Positions 1 through 8,455 are shown, counted from the stretch's first letter. The stretch is DNA of 62,762 bases from Acidobacteriota bacterium (GCA_011523845.1 WTFV01000122.1:15817-78578); one strand, 5' to 3'. Notes: generated by a model from the letters alone, not told the origin. Translations and numbers: made by a program.

Positions 1-172
1 GCGCTCAGCCGACGCCCGGGAAGTGCTCGTACCCGCGGGGGAGCGGCTCGTCCTTGGTGGGCGCAGGGGTCGAGCGGCTGCAGGAGTCCGCGCTGCTCTG
101 CGGCGCAGGCTTCCGGAGCGCTCAGCCGACGCCCGGGAAGTGCTCGTACCCGCGGGGGAGCGGCTCGTCCTT
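1..172. repeat. Direct repeat duplicating the thiL 3' end
   Basis: Bases 1-55 and 118-172 are identical. The copy at 118-172 is the last 17 codons or so of thiL including its stop, so 1-55 is a second, detached copy of that tail. The 62-base spacer (56-117) ends in CTCTGCGGCGCAGGC (96-110), which resembles the end of the dispersed repeat seen at 46283-46384 and 54183-54278. This could be a tandem duplication around an inserted repeat fragment or an assembly-end artefact; the sequence alone cannot tell. Confidence 0.85.
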
Positions 173-1141
173 CCCGCCGCGCCCGATGCGGACGTGGCGC
201 CCCTTCGTGACGACCCCGATCGGAGTGAGCGGAAGGTCTCCGATCCGGCGGCGGACGTGCCGCAGGCGGCCGCGGAACGCCGGGGGGCTCGTGAAGGCCA
301 GCTCGTAGTCCTCGCCGCCGGCCAGCGCGGCGCTCACGGGATCGAGACCGGCGCTCTCGAACCACGCGCGAGCGTCCGGGTGGATCGGCAGCGCTTCGGC
401 GTCGAGTCGCACGCCCACGCCGCTCGCCGCTGCGATCCGAAGGACTGCGTCGCTCAGCCCGTCGCTCAGATCCATGCAGGCGCGGGCCGCCCGGTTGCGC
501 CCGAGCGCGACACCGAGGGCGACGCGCGCTTCCGGCCGGAGGTGGCGGCGGCGGCACGCCGCGGAAGGGGCGCTTCCGGGATGACTCCGCTGCTGCAGCG
601 CGGCCAGGCCGGCCGCGGCCGCGCCTATGGTCCCGCTGACGTAGACGATGTCGTCGGGGCGGGCGCCGTTGCGGCGGAGCACGCGCCGCGGCTTCGCGCT
701 GCCGATCGCGGTCACGCCGATCACCAGGGGCCCCGGCGATGCGGCGACGTCGCCGCCGACCAGCGTCGTGCGGTGGCGGAAGGCGAGCGCCAGCAGGGAA
801 TCGACCATCTCGTCGAGGTCTGCGACGAGCCAGTCGGCCGGTAGGGACAGCGCGAGCAGGGCATGCCGGGGCGCCGCCCCCATCGCGGCCAGATCGCTCA
901 GGTTGACCGCGAGCGCCTTGTGGCCGATGTCGGTCGGAGAGCTGTGGTCCCGGTCGAAGTGCACTCCTTCGACCAGCGTGTCGGTGGTCAGGACGGCCAG
1001 CGCGCCGCGGTCCGGTTCGACGACCGCGGCGTCGTCGCCGATACCGGTGACGACCTCGCCCGGAAGCGGCGGCACCCGTTCCCGGATGTGTTCGATGACG
1101 GCGTGCTCGCCGATGTCGGCGACGGTCGAGGAGTTGCGCAC
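122..1141 (-). CDS. thiL: Thiamine-monophosphate kinase ThiL
   Basis: ThiL phosphorylates thiamine monophosphate with ATP to give thiamine diphosphate, the last step of cofactor synthesis in the cytoplasm. The 339-residue product has the family's N-terminal metal/nucleotide motif GIGDDAAVV at about 33-41 and the LTTDTLVEGVHF segment at 51-62, then a GGDVAASPGP-type loop and a C-terminal GGEDYEL motif, all typical of the PurM/ThiL superfamily. Length is normal for the family. The start is a GTG 10 bases after the rny stop, so the gene is probably the last of the long minus-strand operon. Its final codons are repeated just downstream. Identification is secure; only the exact start is open. Confidence 0.95.
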   Translation of the reverse strand: MRNSSTVADIGEHAVIEHIRERVPPLPGEVVTGIGDDAAVVEPDRGALAVLTTDTLVEGVHFDRDHSSPTDIGHKALAVNLSDLAAMGAAPRHALLALSLPADWLVADLDEMVDSLLALAFRHRTTLVGGDVAASPGPLVIGVTAIGSAKPRRVLRRNGARPDDIVYVSGTIGAAAAGLAALQQRSHPGSAPSAACRRRHLRPEARVALGVALGRNRAARACMDLSDGLSDAVLRIAAASGVGVRLDAEALPIHPDARAWFESAGLDPVSAALAGGEDYELAFTSPPAFRGRLRHVRRRIGDLPLTPIGVVTKGRHVRIGRGGKDEPLPRGYEHFPGVG

Positions 1142-1151
1142 GTCGGATCGT

Positions 1152-2723
1152 CTACCGCGCGTACTCCACCGAGCGGGTCTCGCGGATCACCGTGACCTTG
1201 ATCTGGCCGGGGTACTGGAGCTCGTTCTCGATCCGCTTGGCGATGTCCTTCGACAGCCACACCGCCTCTTCGTCGGAGATTCGCTCGCTCTCGACCATCA
1301 CCCGGATCTCGCGGCCCGCCTGCAGCGCGAACGACTTGGAGACCCCCTTGAACGAGTCCGCGATTCCTTCGAGGTTCTCGAGCCGCTTGACGTACGACTC
1401 CAGGATGTCGCGGCGGGCGCCCGGGCGTGCTGCGGAAATGGCGTCGGCGGCCTGAACCAGCATCGATTCCAGCGAGGGCCAGTCGATGTCCATGTGATGC
1501 GCGGCCATCGCGTCGACGACGGCGTCGGTCTCGCCGTGCTTGCGCAGGAAGTCGATGCCGATCTGCAGGTGCGTGCCCTCGAGCTCGCGGTCCATCGCCT
1601 TGCCGACGTCGTGCACGAACGCGGCGCGGATGGTGGTGCGCGCATCGAGGCCGAGCTCGCGCGCCATCACGCCGGCGACGTAGGCCACCTCCTTCGAGTG
1701 CGCCAGTACGTTCTGCCCGTAGCTGGTCCGGAACTTCAGTCGACCCATCATGCGGCTTATCTCGGGATGCAGGTCGTGGATCCCGAGCTCGAACGCCGCG
1801 GTTTCGCCCTCCTTGAGCGTCGCCTCGTCCACGGCCGCGCGGACCTTCTCGACCACCTCCTCGATACGGGCGGGGTGGATGCGGCCGTCGGCGACGAGCT
1901 GCTCTATGGCGCGCTTGGCGATCTCGCGGCGGTAGGGGTCGAAGCTGGAGAGGATGATGGCGCCGGGCGTGTCGTCGACGATCAGCTCTACCCCGGTGGC
2001 GGTTTCCAGGGCGCGGATATTGCGGCCCTCGCGACCGATGATGCGTCCCTTGAGATCGTCGCTCGGCAGGTCGACGACCGAGACCGTGGTCTCGATCGCG
2101 TGATCGGCGGCGCTGCGCTGGATCGCCTGGGTGATGATGTGTTTCGCCTTCTCGGCCGCCGTCTCGCGGGCTTCGTGCTCGAGCCGCTTGACGAGGTTGG
2201 CCGCGTCACGGCGGGCGTCCGACTCGAGCTGGCGAACCAGCAACTCCTTCGCCTCGTCGGCCGTCATGCCCGAGACACGCTGGAGCTCGACCTGCGTCTG
2301 CTCGACGATCTCCTGGCAGCGCGTTTCCTCTGCCGCTACCGTATCTTCACGGGCGTGGAGGGCGTCCTCGCGGGCACGCAGCTCCCGCGCGGCGCGGTCG
2401 ACGCCGGCGCTGCGCTCCGAGAGGGCGCGCTTGCGGTCGTTCAGGTCGCGTTCGAGCGTGGTCAGCTCCTCGCGACGCTGCCGCGCATGGTTTTCCGTCT
2501 CGTGCCGCAGGTTCTGGGCCTGTTCGCGGGCGGCGAGCTCGGCTTCCTTCCGGCGTGCGCCGATCTCGCGCTCCGCGTCCTGCAGCAGGCGCTCGGCTTC
2601 GTCGCGTGCATGGCCCACCGTCCGGGCGGCGATCCTTCGCCGTGTGGCGAGCCACACGCCGAAGATGAGCAACCCGACGACGGCGGCCGCGAGGCCGGCG
2701 GCGACGTCCGGAAAGAGCTCCAT
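1152..2723 (-). CDS. rny: Ribonuclease Y
   Basis: RNase Y is a membrane-anchored endoribonuclease that starts mRNA decay. The 523-residue product shows the full family layout: one transmembrane helix at about 7-26, a long charged coiled coil at about 35-195, a KH RNA-binding domain containing GRIIGREGRNIRALE at 226-240, and an HD phosphohydrolase domain with H342 (AHSKEVAYVAG) and the HD pair at 371-372 (FVHDVGKAMD). Length matches the Bacillus-type protein. It lies between the 6S RNA gene and thiL, 10 bases before the latter. Presence of RNase Y argues against a typical gamma-proteobacterium. Identification is very secure. Confidence 0.97.
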   Translation of the reverse strand: MELFPDVAAGLAAAVVGLLIFGVWLATRRRIAARTVGHARDEAERLLQDAEREIGARRKEAELAAREQAQNLRHETENHARQRREELTTLERDLNDRKRALSERSAGVDRAARELRAREDALHAREDTVAAEETRCQEIVEQTQVELQRVSGMTADEAKELLVRQLESDARRDAANLVKRLEHEARETAAEKAKHIITQAIQRSAADHAIETTVSVVDLPSDDLKGRIIGREGRNIRALETATGVELIVDDTPGAIILSSFDPYRREIAKRAIEQLVADGRIHPARIEEVVEKVRAAVDEATLKEGETAAFELGIHDLHPEISRMMGRLKFRTSYGQNVLAHSKEVAYVAGVMARELGLDARTTIRAAFVHDVGKAMDRELEGTHLQIGIDFLRKHGETDAVVDAMAAHHMDIDWPSLESMLVQAADAISAARPGARRDILESYVKRLENLEGIADSFKGVSKSFALQAGREIRVMVESERISDEEAVWLSKDIAKRIENELQYPGQIKVTVIRETRSVEYAR

Positions 2724-2781
2724 GCGCGACTCGCACGGAGCCGGCGCGGTATGCCGGGTCGCGGTACGCCACCCGAAGAAC

Positions 2782-2960
2782 CCCCGCGATTACCGTGTGG
2801 GGAGGTCGTATGAACCTGCGCGTGCAGGTGGAACCGCTATATCAGACCCCGCCTCTAGGCTTCCTCGGGCCGAGGCGTGCACACAGCGAAGCGTCGCGGT
2901 TCACTTCGATACAACAATGGCTCAAACGAGCCTCCAGACCATCACGCGTACTGCAGGGAA
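2782..2960 (-). ncRNA. ssrS: 6S RNA (SsrS)
   Basis: The 330 bases between zapA and rny hold no convincing protein gene, but the minus strand reads like 6S RNA, the RNA that binds and sequesters RNA polymerase holoenzyme. The 5' end (CCCTGCAGTACGCGTGATGG) can pair with the 3' end (GCGGGG at 2782-2787), giving a molecule of about 179 nt, the normal size. The centre has the hallmark CTCGGCCCGAGGAAGCCT, close to the E. coli CUCGGUCCGUCCGAGAAGCC segment, followed by a GGTTC...GAACC-type arm on the 3' side. Location beside zapA is the classic 6S context in proteobacteria. Ends are approximate. A covariance-model search would confirm it. Confidence 0.85.
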
Positions 2961-3057
2961 TCTCAGAATCCAACACACGTGCCGTGCTCCGTCTCTGCAG
3001 GGATCTTAGAGCGAAGCTGCAGTCGGGGCAAGGAGGGGCTCCAGCGCGCCGCGCCGT

Positions 3058-3411
3058 TCAGGCGGACTCGTCCCGGGACGGCGCGGGCGGTTCCGGGCGG
3101 CGCGTCGCGCGCGCCCCGCCGACGGCGCGGTCCACCATGGCCTCGATGGCCAGCATGCGATCCAGGACGTGGCGTTCGTCGTCCGCCCTGCCGTCCAGGC
3201 TCCGGAAGTAGTCGTCGGCGATGTTGAGCGCGGCGAGAACCGCCACGTGCACGAGGTCGCGGCGCGGCGCGCGGTTGGCCACCGCCTCCATCTTCTCGCG
3301 GACGTACGCGCCCAGGCGCGACACGGCCTCGGCATCCAGCCGGCTGCGGATCGGATACTCCCGGCCCAGGATCTCGATAGTCGTGACGCCGGAGTCGGTC
3401 GGCTTGTCCAT
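3058..3411 (-). CDS. zapA: Cell division protein ZapA
   Basis: ZapA is a small cytoplasmic protein that cross-links FtsZ filaments in the Z ring. The 117-residue product starts MDKPTDSGVTTIEILGREYP, the usual N-terminal beta hairpin, followed by a helical region with VAVLAALNIADDYF that matches the ZapA core (LxxLNIAxE). The C-terminal 20 residues are a Pro/Arg tail. The frame is open further upstream, but that part is Arg-rich and unlike ZapA; the ATG at 3411 gives the family start. It follows the ZapB-like gene by 70 bases and precedes 6S RNA, the same order as in many bacteria. Confidence 0.9.
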   Translation of the reverse strand: MDKPTDSGVTTIEILGREYPIRSRLDAEAVSRLGAYVREKMEAVANRAPRRDLVHVAVLAALNIADDYFRSLDGRADDERHVLDRMLAIEAMVDRAVGGARATRRPEPPAPSRDESA

Positions 3412-3481
3412 CGCGTGGAGAACCGGACGGTGGCGCGGGACATCCGCCGCGCGGCGGTCCAACCTCGTCCCGCCCCGGGGT

Positions 3482-3757
3482 TTACAGGTCGAGGGCCTCG
3501 AGCTGATCGAGCATCTCCGAGACCCGCGTGCGCACCTGCTCGCGCTCCGTGCGGAGCGTCTCGACCTCCGCCGCATCGCTCTGCGTGGCGGTCAGGCGTT
3601 CCTGGAGCGCGCCGAGCTCCTGGTCCAGCCGTTCGTTGTCGGCCCGTGTCTCCGCCAGTTCGTGCCGCGTCTGCTCCAGCATCTGCACCAGCGCGGTCAC
3701 CTTCTGGGCGAGGCGATCCACGGTGGCCAGGTCTACGTATTGGGCCGTGTCCGACAT
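3482..3757 (-). CDS. ZapB-like cell division coiled-coil protein
   Basis: A 91-residue protein (MSDTAQYVDLATVDRLAQKV...) predicted to be almost wholly coiled coil, with heptad spacing of Leu/Val from about residue 10 to the end (LDQLEALDL). Short coiled-coil proteins encoded just before zapA are normally ZapB-type (DUF904) Z-ring factors; the assignment here rests on that position and on shape, not on a catalytic motif. The start at 3757 is preceded by AAGGAG about 11 bases upstream; an ATG 27 bases further upstream would overlap that ribosome-binding site. Likely cotranscribed with pheT upstream and zapA downstream. Confidence 0.75.
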   Translation of the reverse strand: MSDTAQYVDLATVDRLAQKVTALVQMLEQTRHELAETRADNERLDQELGALQERLTATQSDAAEVETLRTEREQVRTRVSEMLDQLEALDL

Positions 3758-3804
3758 CTGACAACCAACTCCTTTGCAGGCCACGCTCCGTTCATCGGCC
3801 GCCG

Positions 3805-5901
3805 CTACCGCGGAACGGCTCCGTGCGTGGTCTTCAATTCGGCCACGATCGCGTCCATGGCCTGCTGGACCTCGACGTCCGTCAACGTGCGATCCGCGGC
3901 CCTGAACGTGAGGCGGAACGCCAGGCTCATGCGGTCGTCCGGAATTCCCTTGCCGGCGTAGAGATCGAACTCGCGTACGTGCACCAGCGTTTCCGGCGCA
4001 ACGGACCGAATCGTGTCACGAACCGTGGCGGCGGGCAAGGCGGCGTCGATGACCATCGCCAGGTCGCGGACTATCGACGGATACCGCGGGAGCGGCGCCG
4101 CCGCCATTCGGCGGCGGTCCACGCCGGCCCGGGCCATCGCGGCGAGGTCGAGCTCGGCGACGTAGATGGCGTCGTCGGCCGGCAGGCCGCGCGCCTGGGC
4201 GATGGTCGGGGCGAGCTGGCCCACGTGGCCGAGCTGCACCGCTTCGGCGGCCTCCCGCGCCGTCGCCCGGACCGCCGCGGCGCGGTCGGCCACGAGCGTG
4301 CCCCGCTCGTCGGGCGGCTCGTAGGCCGGCGTGACGCCGAAGGCATCGCACACCCGGTCGACGAGGCCGATGGCGTCGAACAGGTCCGTAGGCCGTTCGC
4401 CGCCGCTCCAGTGCCGGGGGACCGAGGAGCCGGTGAGCGCCACCGCAAAGCCTGACGTCTCCCCGTCCGCGGCGGTGAAGCGGCGTCCAATCTCGAACAG
4501 CCGGATGTCGCGACGCTCCCGCCGGCGGTTGTGAATCAGTGCGTCGAGCAGGCCGGGAACCAGCGAGGGCCGGAGCACCGCGAACTTCTCGGACAGCGGA
4601 TTGGCGATGCGGACCAGCTCGTCGGGGCGGTCGACGAACGGCAGCGCGGCGGCCTCCTCGATGAAGCCGTAGGTGATGGCCTCCGAGCAACCGCCGGCGG
4701 TCAACACCCGCCGCAGCAGCCGCTGCCGCGACAGCGCGTCGCTCGCCGCGGCCGGCGGACGGATCAGGGCCGGGAAGGTCGACGGCAGCCGTTCGTACCC
4801 GTGGTGGCGGGCGATCTCCTCGATGAGATCGATCTCCCGGCCGACGTCGACGCGGTGCGGCGGCACGGTGACCCGCCAGCGGGCGCCGCCGTCGCTCTCC
4901 ACCGACTCCGGGGCGACGCTGAAGCCGAGCCGCTCGAGGGTGGCCGGCACGAAGTCCGGCTCGACGTCCACGCCGAGCACCTGGCCGATACGGTGGTGGC
5001 GCAGGACGACGGTGGCCCGGTCCCGCGGCGCGGGGTAGCGGTCGACGATGGAGCCGCGCGCCGCCCCGCCGCCGATCTCGCCCAGAAGCTGCAGTGCGCG
5101 CCGCATCGCCCGTACCGGGGCGTCGATGTCGGCGCCCCGCTCGAAGCGGAACGAGGCGTCGGTCGACAGCGCCAGCCGCTTGCTGGTGCGGCGGACGGAG
5201 ACCGGATCGAACCACGCGCTCTCGAACGCCACGCGAACCGTTCCGTCCGTCACCTCGGAATCGGCCCCGCCCATGACGCCGGCCACCGCCTGCGGCCGCG
5301 CGCCGTCGGCGATGACGAGCATGTCGCGGTCCAGGGCGCGCTCGACCCCGTCCAGGGTGCGGACGGTCTCTCCGGTCCGGGCGCGGCGAATCCGCAGCTC
5401 GCCTCCGGCGAGGCGTTCGAGGTCGAACGCGTGCATCGGGTGACCGAGCTCCAGCATCACGTAGTTGGTCACGTCGACCAGGTTGTTGATTGGCCTGACG
5501 CCGGCCGCCTCGAGGCGCGCCGCCATCCAGGCCGGCGACGGGCCGATCGCCACCTCGGCCACCGACGCCGCGTACCGCGGGCAGAGGGCGCCATCCTCTA
5601 TCGTGACGGGCAGCGCATCGTCACCGGCGGGGGCGTCGGCCACCGGCGGCCAGGTGATCGCGCCACCGTAGATCGTCGACACCTCGCGGGCGATGCCGGC
5701 GACGCACAGGCAGTCGGGGCGGTTGGTCGTGATCTCGATGTCGAGAACCGCGTCCTCGCCGCGCGCCGGCCGGTCCGGAATCGGCGGCGCCGGCTCGACC
5801 GCCGACACCTCGAACCCGTGCGCGGTGAGCGCCTCGGCCAGCTCGTCGACGCTCACCGTGACCGGGACGAGGTCCCGCAGCCACGAAACCAGGATTCTCA
5901 A
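3805..5901 (-). CDS. pheT: Phenylalanine-tRNA ligase beta subunit (short form)
   Basis: Beta subunit of the alpha2-beta2 enzyme that charges tRNA-Phe. The 698-residue product opens like PheT (MRILVSWLRDLVPV), then passes from about residue 40 straight to DAVLDIEITTNRPDCLCVAG, so the EMAP-II-like tRNA-binding OB domain (about 110 residues) that normally sits between is absent. B3/B4 editing, B5 (IEEIARHHGYERLPSTFP) and the C-terminal ferredoxin-like anticodon-binding domain (PRYPSIVRDLAMVID) are present. The start is a TTG overlapping the pheS stop (TTGA), which implies translational coupling. Identification is secure; the loss of the OB domain is the odd feature. Confidence 0.95.
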   Translation of the reverse strand: MRILVSWLRDLVPVTVSVDELAEALTAHGFEVSAVEPAPPIPDRPARGEDAVLDIEITTNRPDCLCVAGIAREVSTIYGGAITWPPVADAPAGDDALPVTIEDGALCPRYAASVAEVAIGPSPAWMAARLEAAGVRPINNLVDVTNYVMLELGHPMHAFDLERLAGGELRIRRARTGETVRTLDGVERALDRDMLVIADGARPQAVAGVMGGADSEVTDGTVRVAFESAWFDPVSVRRTSKRLALSTDASFRFERGADIDAPVRAMRRALQLLGEIGGGAARGSIVDRYPAPRDRATVVLRHHRIGQVLGVDVEPDFVPATLERLGFSVAPESVESDGGARWRVTVPPHRVDVGREIDLIEEIARHHGYERLPSTFPALIRPPAAASDALSRQRLLRRVLTAGGCSEAITYGFIEEAAALPFVDRPDELVRIANPLSEKFAVLRPSLVPGLLDALIHNRRRERRDIRLFEIGRRFTAADGETSGFAVALTGSSVPRHWSGGERPTDLFDAIGLVDRVCDAFGVTPAYEPPDERGTLVADRAAAVRATAREAAEAVQLGHVGQLAPTIAQARGLPADDAIYVAELDLAAMARAGVDRRRMAAAPLPRYPSIVRDLAMVIDAALPAATVRDTIRSVAPETLVHVREFDLYAGKGIPDDRMSLAFRLTFRAADRTLTDVEVQQAMDAIVAELKTTHGAVPR

Positions 5902-7049
5902 TAGGGGAACTGCTCCAGGAGACGCAGATCGTTGTCGTAGAAGGCGCGAATGTCCTCGACGCGGTACTTCAGGATCGCGATGCGGTCGATGCCGACGCCG
6001 AACGCCCAGCCGGTCAGCCGCTCCGAGTCGTAGCCTACCGCCTCGAGCACGGCCGGATGCACCATGCCGCTGCCGAGAATCTCCAGCCAGCCGGTCCGCT
6101 TGCAGACCGCGCAGCCGTCCCCGCTGCAGAAGACGCAGCTTATGAAGACCTCTGCACTCGGCTCCGTGTACGGGAAGAAGCTCGGCCGGAACATGACCTG
6201 CGTGTCCGGCTCGAAGAGTTGCCGCAGGAACGTCTCCAGCGTGCCCTTCAGGTCGGCCATCGTCACGCCCTCGCCGACCAGCAGACCCTCGACCTGCTGG
6301 AACATCGGCGAGTGCGTCAGATCCGGGGTGTCCCGCCGGTAGACGAGCCCGGGCGCGACGATCCGTACCGGCGGCTCGTGCGTCTCCATGTAGCGGATCT
6401 GCATGCCGGAGGTGTGCGTGCGCAGCAGCGTTCCCGGCCGAGCCCCCCGCGCTCGCAGCGGCGCGTCCAGGTACAGCGTGTCCTGCATGTCGCGGGCCGG
6501 ATGCTCCGGGGGCATGTTGAGCGCCTCGAAGTTGTGGTAGTCGTCCTCGACCTCGGGGCCCTCGAGAATCTCGAAGCCGAGGCCGGTGAAGATCTGCTCG
6601 ATCTCCTCGCGGATGACGGTCAGGGGATGGCGGTGCCCGAGCGGGACCTCCCGGCCGGGCAGGGTCACGTCGACGGGCGTACGAACCGACAACTCTGCCC
6701 TTACGGTTGGCGACAACGTCACGGGGTCGGCCCCGTAGCCGATCGTCTTCCCGACCGTCTCCGCCCCCTTGGCCTGGCTGTCCGTTGGCGCCGGCGTCCG
6801 CGCCACTTCCTCCCGACGTTCTGCCAGCGCCCGCTCGATCTCCTGCTTCAGCGTGTTCGCCTGCCGGCCGAGATCGCGGCGCGTTTCCGGCGGCGCCTGG
6901 GAGACGGACTTGAGCAACGCGGTGACCACGCCGCGCTTCCGGCCCAGGTAGCGGTTGCGCAGTTCCTGTAGCTGATCCGGCGTGGTGATCCCTTCGAGCT
7001 CGGCCCGAAACGTGGCGCGCAGATCGTCGACGGCGGGGAGGGCGGACAT
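5898..7049 (-). CDS. pheS: Phenylalanine-tRNA ligase alpha subunit
   Basis: Catalytic alpha subunit of phenylalanyl-tRNA synthetase. The 383-residue product has the N-terminal coiled coil (residues 1-90, NRYLGRKRGVVTALLKSV) and class II motifs: GHRHPLTVIREEIEQIF (motif 1 region), LLRTHTSGMQIRYM, YRRDTPDLTHSPMFQQVEGL (motif 2) and GWAFGVGIDRIAILKY (motif 3). I took the ATG at 7049, because it begins MSALPAVDDLRATF like family members; an upstream start at 7091 would add 14 Arg-rich residues. No strong ribosome-binding site is visible. It ends inside the pheT start codon. Confidence 0.95.
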   Translation of the reverse strand: MSALPAVDDLRATFRAELEGITTPDQLQELRNRYLGRKRGVVTALLKSVSQAPPETRRDLGRQANTLKQEIERALAERREEVARTPAPTDSQAKGAETVGKTIGYGADPVTLSPTVRAELSVRTPVDVTLPGREVPLGHRHPLTVIREEIEQIFTGLGFEILEGPEVEDDYHNFEALNMPPEHPARDMQDTLYLDAPLRARGARPGTLLRTHTSGMQIRYMETHEPPVRIVAPGLVYRRDTPDLTHSPMFQQVEGLLVGEGVTMADLKGTLETFLRQLFEPDTQVMFRPSFFPYTEPSAEVFISCVFCSGDGCAVCKRTGWLEILGSGMVHPAVLEAVGYDSERLTGWAFGVGIDRIAILKYRVEDIRAFYDNDLRLLEQFPY

Positions 7050-7190
7050 GGGGAGCGCCCGGTCAGAGAGCCGTGCCGCAACCCGCCGCACCGCGAGCCG
7101 CGAGGCGTCCGGCGGACGCGGCGAAGCGCTCGATCAGCGTCCGGCAGTGCGTAGAACCGCGCCCCGCGCCGCGAGCCGCGAAGCGCGCGT

Positions 7191-7276
7191 GTGGCCCGGC
7201 GTGACGAAGGAGCGGATTGGTCATGTTCGACCGGGGAACGCAGCCGGGCGGAATGCACCGCGAATGCAACGGCCCT
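7191..7276 (+). repeat. Dispersed repeat A, copy 1
   Basis: About 86 bases in the rplT-pheS gap match 24418-24510 read on the opposite strand at roughly 75% by eye. The core GATTGGTCATGTTCGACCG (7214-7232) corresponds to GATTGGGCATGTTCGACCG in the other copy, and both continue to a GAATGCA-containing end. No long open frame is shared, so it looks like a non-coding dispersed element. Confidence 0.6.
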
Positions 7277-7289
7277 GCGCCACGGGCTG

Positions 7290-7658
7290 CTACGACGTCG
7301 CCGCGGCGCGCGCCTCCCTGGCCTGCTCGGCCAGATGCGCGAACGCCTCCGGCTCGCGGACGGCGAGATCGGCGAGCGCCTTGCGGTCGAGGCCGATGCC
7401 GGCCAGCTTGAGGCCGTTGATCAGGTGGCTGTAGCTCAGACCGTGCTGGCGCGCCGCCGCCCCGATGCGCGTGATCCAGAGACGCCGGAAGTCCCGTTTC
7501 TTGCGCTTGCGTCCGATGAACGCGTAGTTCAGGGAGGTGTCGACCGCTTCCTTCGCGGCGCGGTAAAGCTTGCTCTTGGTCTGGTAGAAGCCCTTGGCGC
7601 GGGCCAGCAGCTTCTGCCGCTTCGCGCGCCGGATGGTGCCGCGCTTGACTCGAGGCAT
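7290..7658 (-). CDS. rplT: 50S ribosomal protein L20
   Basis: Ribosomal protein L20 binds 23S rRNA early in large-subunit assembly and in many bacteria represses its own operon. The 122-residue product starts [19 protein letters not shown], with the very basic N-terminal extension, then [31 protein letters not shown] and the [21 protein letters not shown] globular domain, a full-length match. It follows rpmI by 15 bases in the infC-rpmI-rplT order found almost universally. A 240-base gap containing repeat A separates it from pheS. Confidence 0.98.
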   Translation of the reverse strand: MPRVKRGTIRRAKRQKLLARAKGFYQTKSKLYRAAKEAVDTSLNYAFIGRKRKKRDFRRLWITRIGAAARQHGLSYSHLINGLKLAGIGLDRKALADLAVREPEAFAHLAEQAREARAAATS

Positions 7659-7673
7659 CTTCTCGATCGCTCC

Positions 7674-7871
7674 CTACTTGTACGGGATCATGCGCCGGAC
7701 CCGCGGCTCGTCGGCCGCGTCCATGGTCGTCGTGCCGCGCAGTCCGCGCTTCTGCTTCGTGGTCTTGCTGGTGAGGATGTGGCGCGAGTAGGCCTTCTTG
7801 CGGGTCACCTTGCCTGTGCCGGTGGTGTTGAACCGCTTGGCCGCGCCACGGTGCGTCTTCAGCTTGGGCAT
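7674..7871 (-). CDS. rpmI: 50S ribosomal protein L35
   Basis: L35 is a 65-residue basic protein of the large ribosomal subunit. The sequence MPKLKTHRGAAKRFNTTGTG and the following KVTRKKAYSRHILTSKTTKQKR are diagnostic. It lies 14 bases after infC and 15 before rplT, the standard IF3-L35-L20 operon, so its expression is probably coupled to L20 autoregulation. Start ATG is unambiguous. Confidence 0.98.
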   Translation of the reverse strand: MPKLKTHRGAAKRFNTTGTGKVTRKKAYSRHILTSKTTKQKRGLRGTTTMDAADEPRVRRMIPYK

Positions 7872-7885
7872 GCGCGCCTCTTCCT

Positions 7886-8455
7886 CTAGCGCCCCTTCTT
7901 CGCGACGGTCTTGCTGGACAGGATCGTGTGCATCTGGTTGCCTTCCATGCGGGGCAGCGTCTCCTGCGTCGCGACCTCCTGCAGCTCGTCGACGAGCCGT
8001 TCCAGGATGTGCCGTCCGAACTCCGGGTGCGCCATCTCCCGACCGCGGAAGAAAATGGTCGCCTTGACCTTGTCGCCGTGCGCCAGGAAGCGCTCGACGT
8101 GCTTTTTCTTGAACTGATAGTCGTGTTCGTCCACCTTCGGGCGGAACTTGATTTCCTTGACGTCGATGGTCTTCTGGTGCTTCCTGGCCTGCCGAGTCCG
8201 CTTCTGCTCCTCGTACTGGTACCGCCCGTAGTCCATGATCCGGCAGACGGGCGGCTGGGCGGTCGGTGAGATCTCGACCAGGTCGAGTCCCTTCTCCCGC
8301 GCTATCGCGAGAGCCTGCGGCGGCGGCATCACGCCGAGCTGCTCGCCGCCGTCGTCGATGACCCGGATCTCGCGGACCCGGATTCGCTCGTTGACTCGCG
8401 TGCGGGGCTGGCGAAAATCGCGGCGTGGCCCCCGCGGGCCGCGTCCTGGAGGAAT
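7886..8455 (-). CDS. infC: Translation initiation factor IF-3, ATT start
   Basis: IF-3 binds the 30S subunit, keeps subunits apart and checks the start codon. With a start at an ATT codon (8453-8455) the protein is 189 residues: an Arg/Pro/Gly-rich lead, [20 protein letters not shown] (the IF3 N domain), then [21 protein letters not shown], the linker and the C domain ([20 protein letters not shown]). A conventional start exists only at GTG 8332 or ATG 8329, which would delete half of the N domain. AGGGAG lies 8 bases before the ATT. A rare AUU start is known in E. coli infC, where it allows IF3 to repress its own translation; the same logic probably applies here. Confidence 0.9.
   Translation of the reverse strand: MPPGRGPRGPRRDFRQPRTRVNERIRVREIRVIDDGGEQLGVMPPPQALAIAREKGLDLVEISPTAQPPVCRIMDYGRYQYEEQKRTRQARKHQKTIDVKEIKFRPKVDEHDYQFKKKHVERFLAHGDKVKATIFFRGREMAHPEFGRHILERLVDELQEVATQETLPRMEGNQMHTILSSKTVAKKGR

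Noticed and set aside
648..2813. A 721-codon open frame on the plus strand opposite thiL and rny
   Set aside because: It is antisense to two well-supported genes; in this high-GC DNA the opposite strand is often open by codon bias. The product has no family motif.
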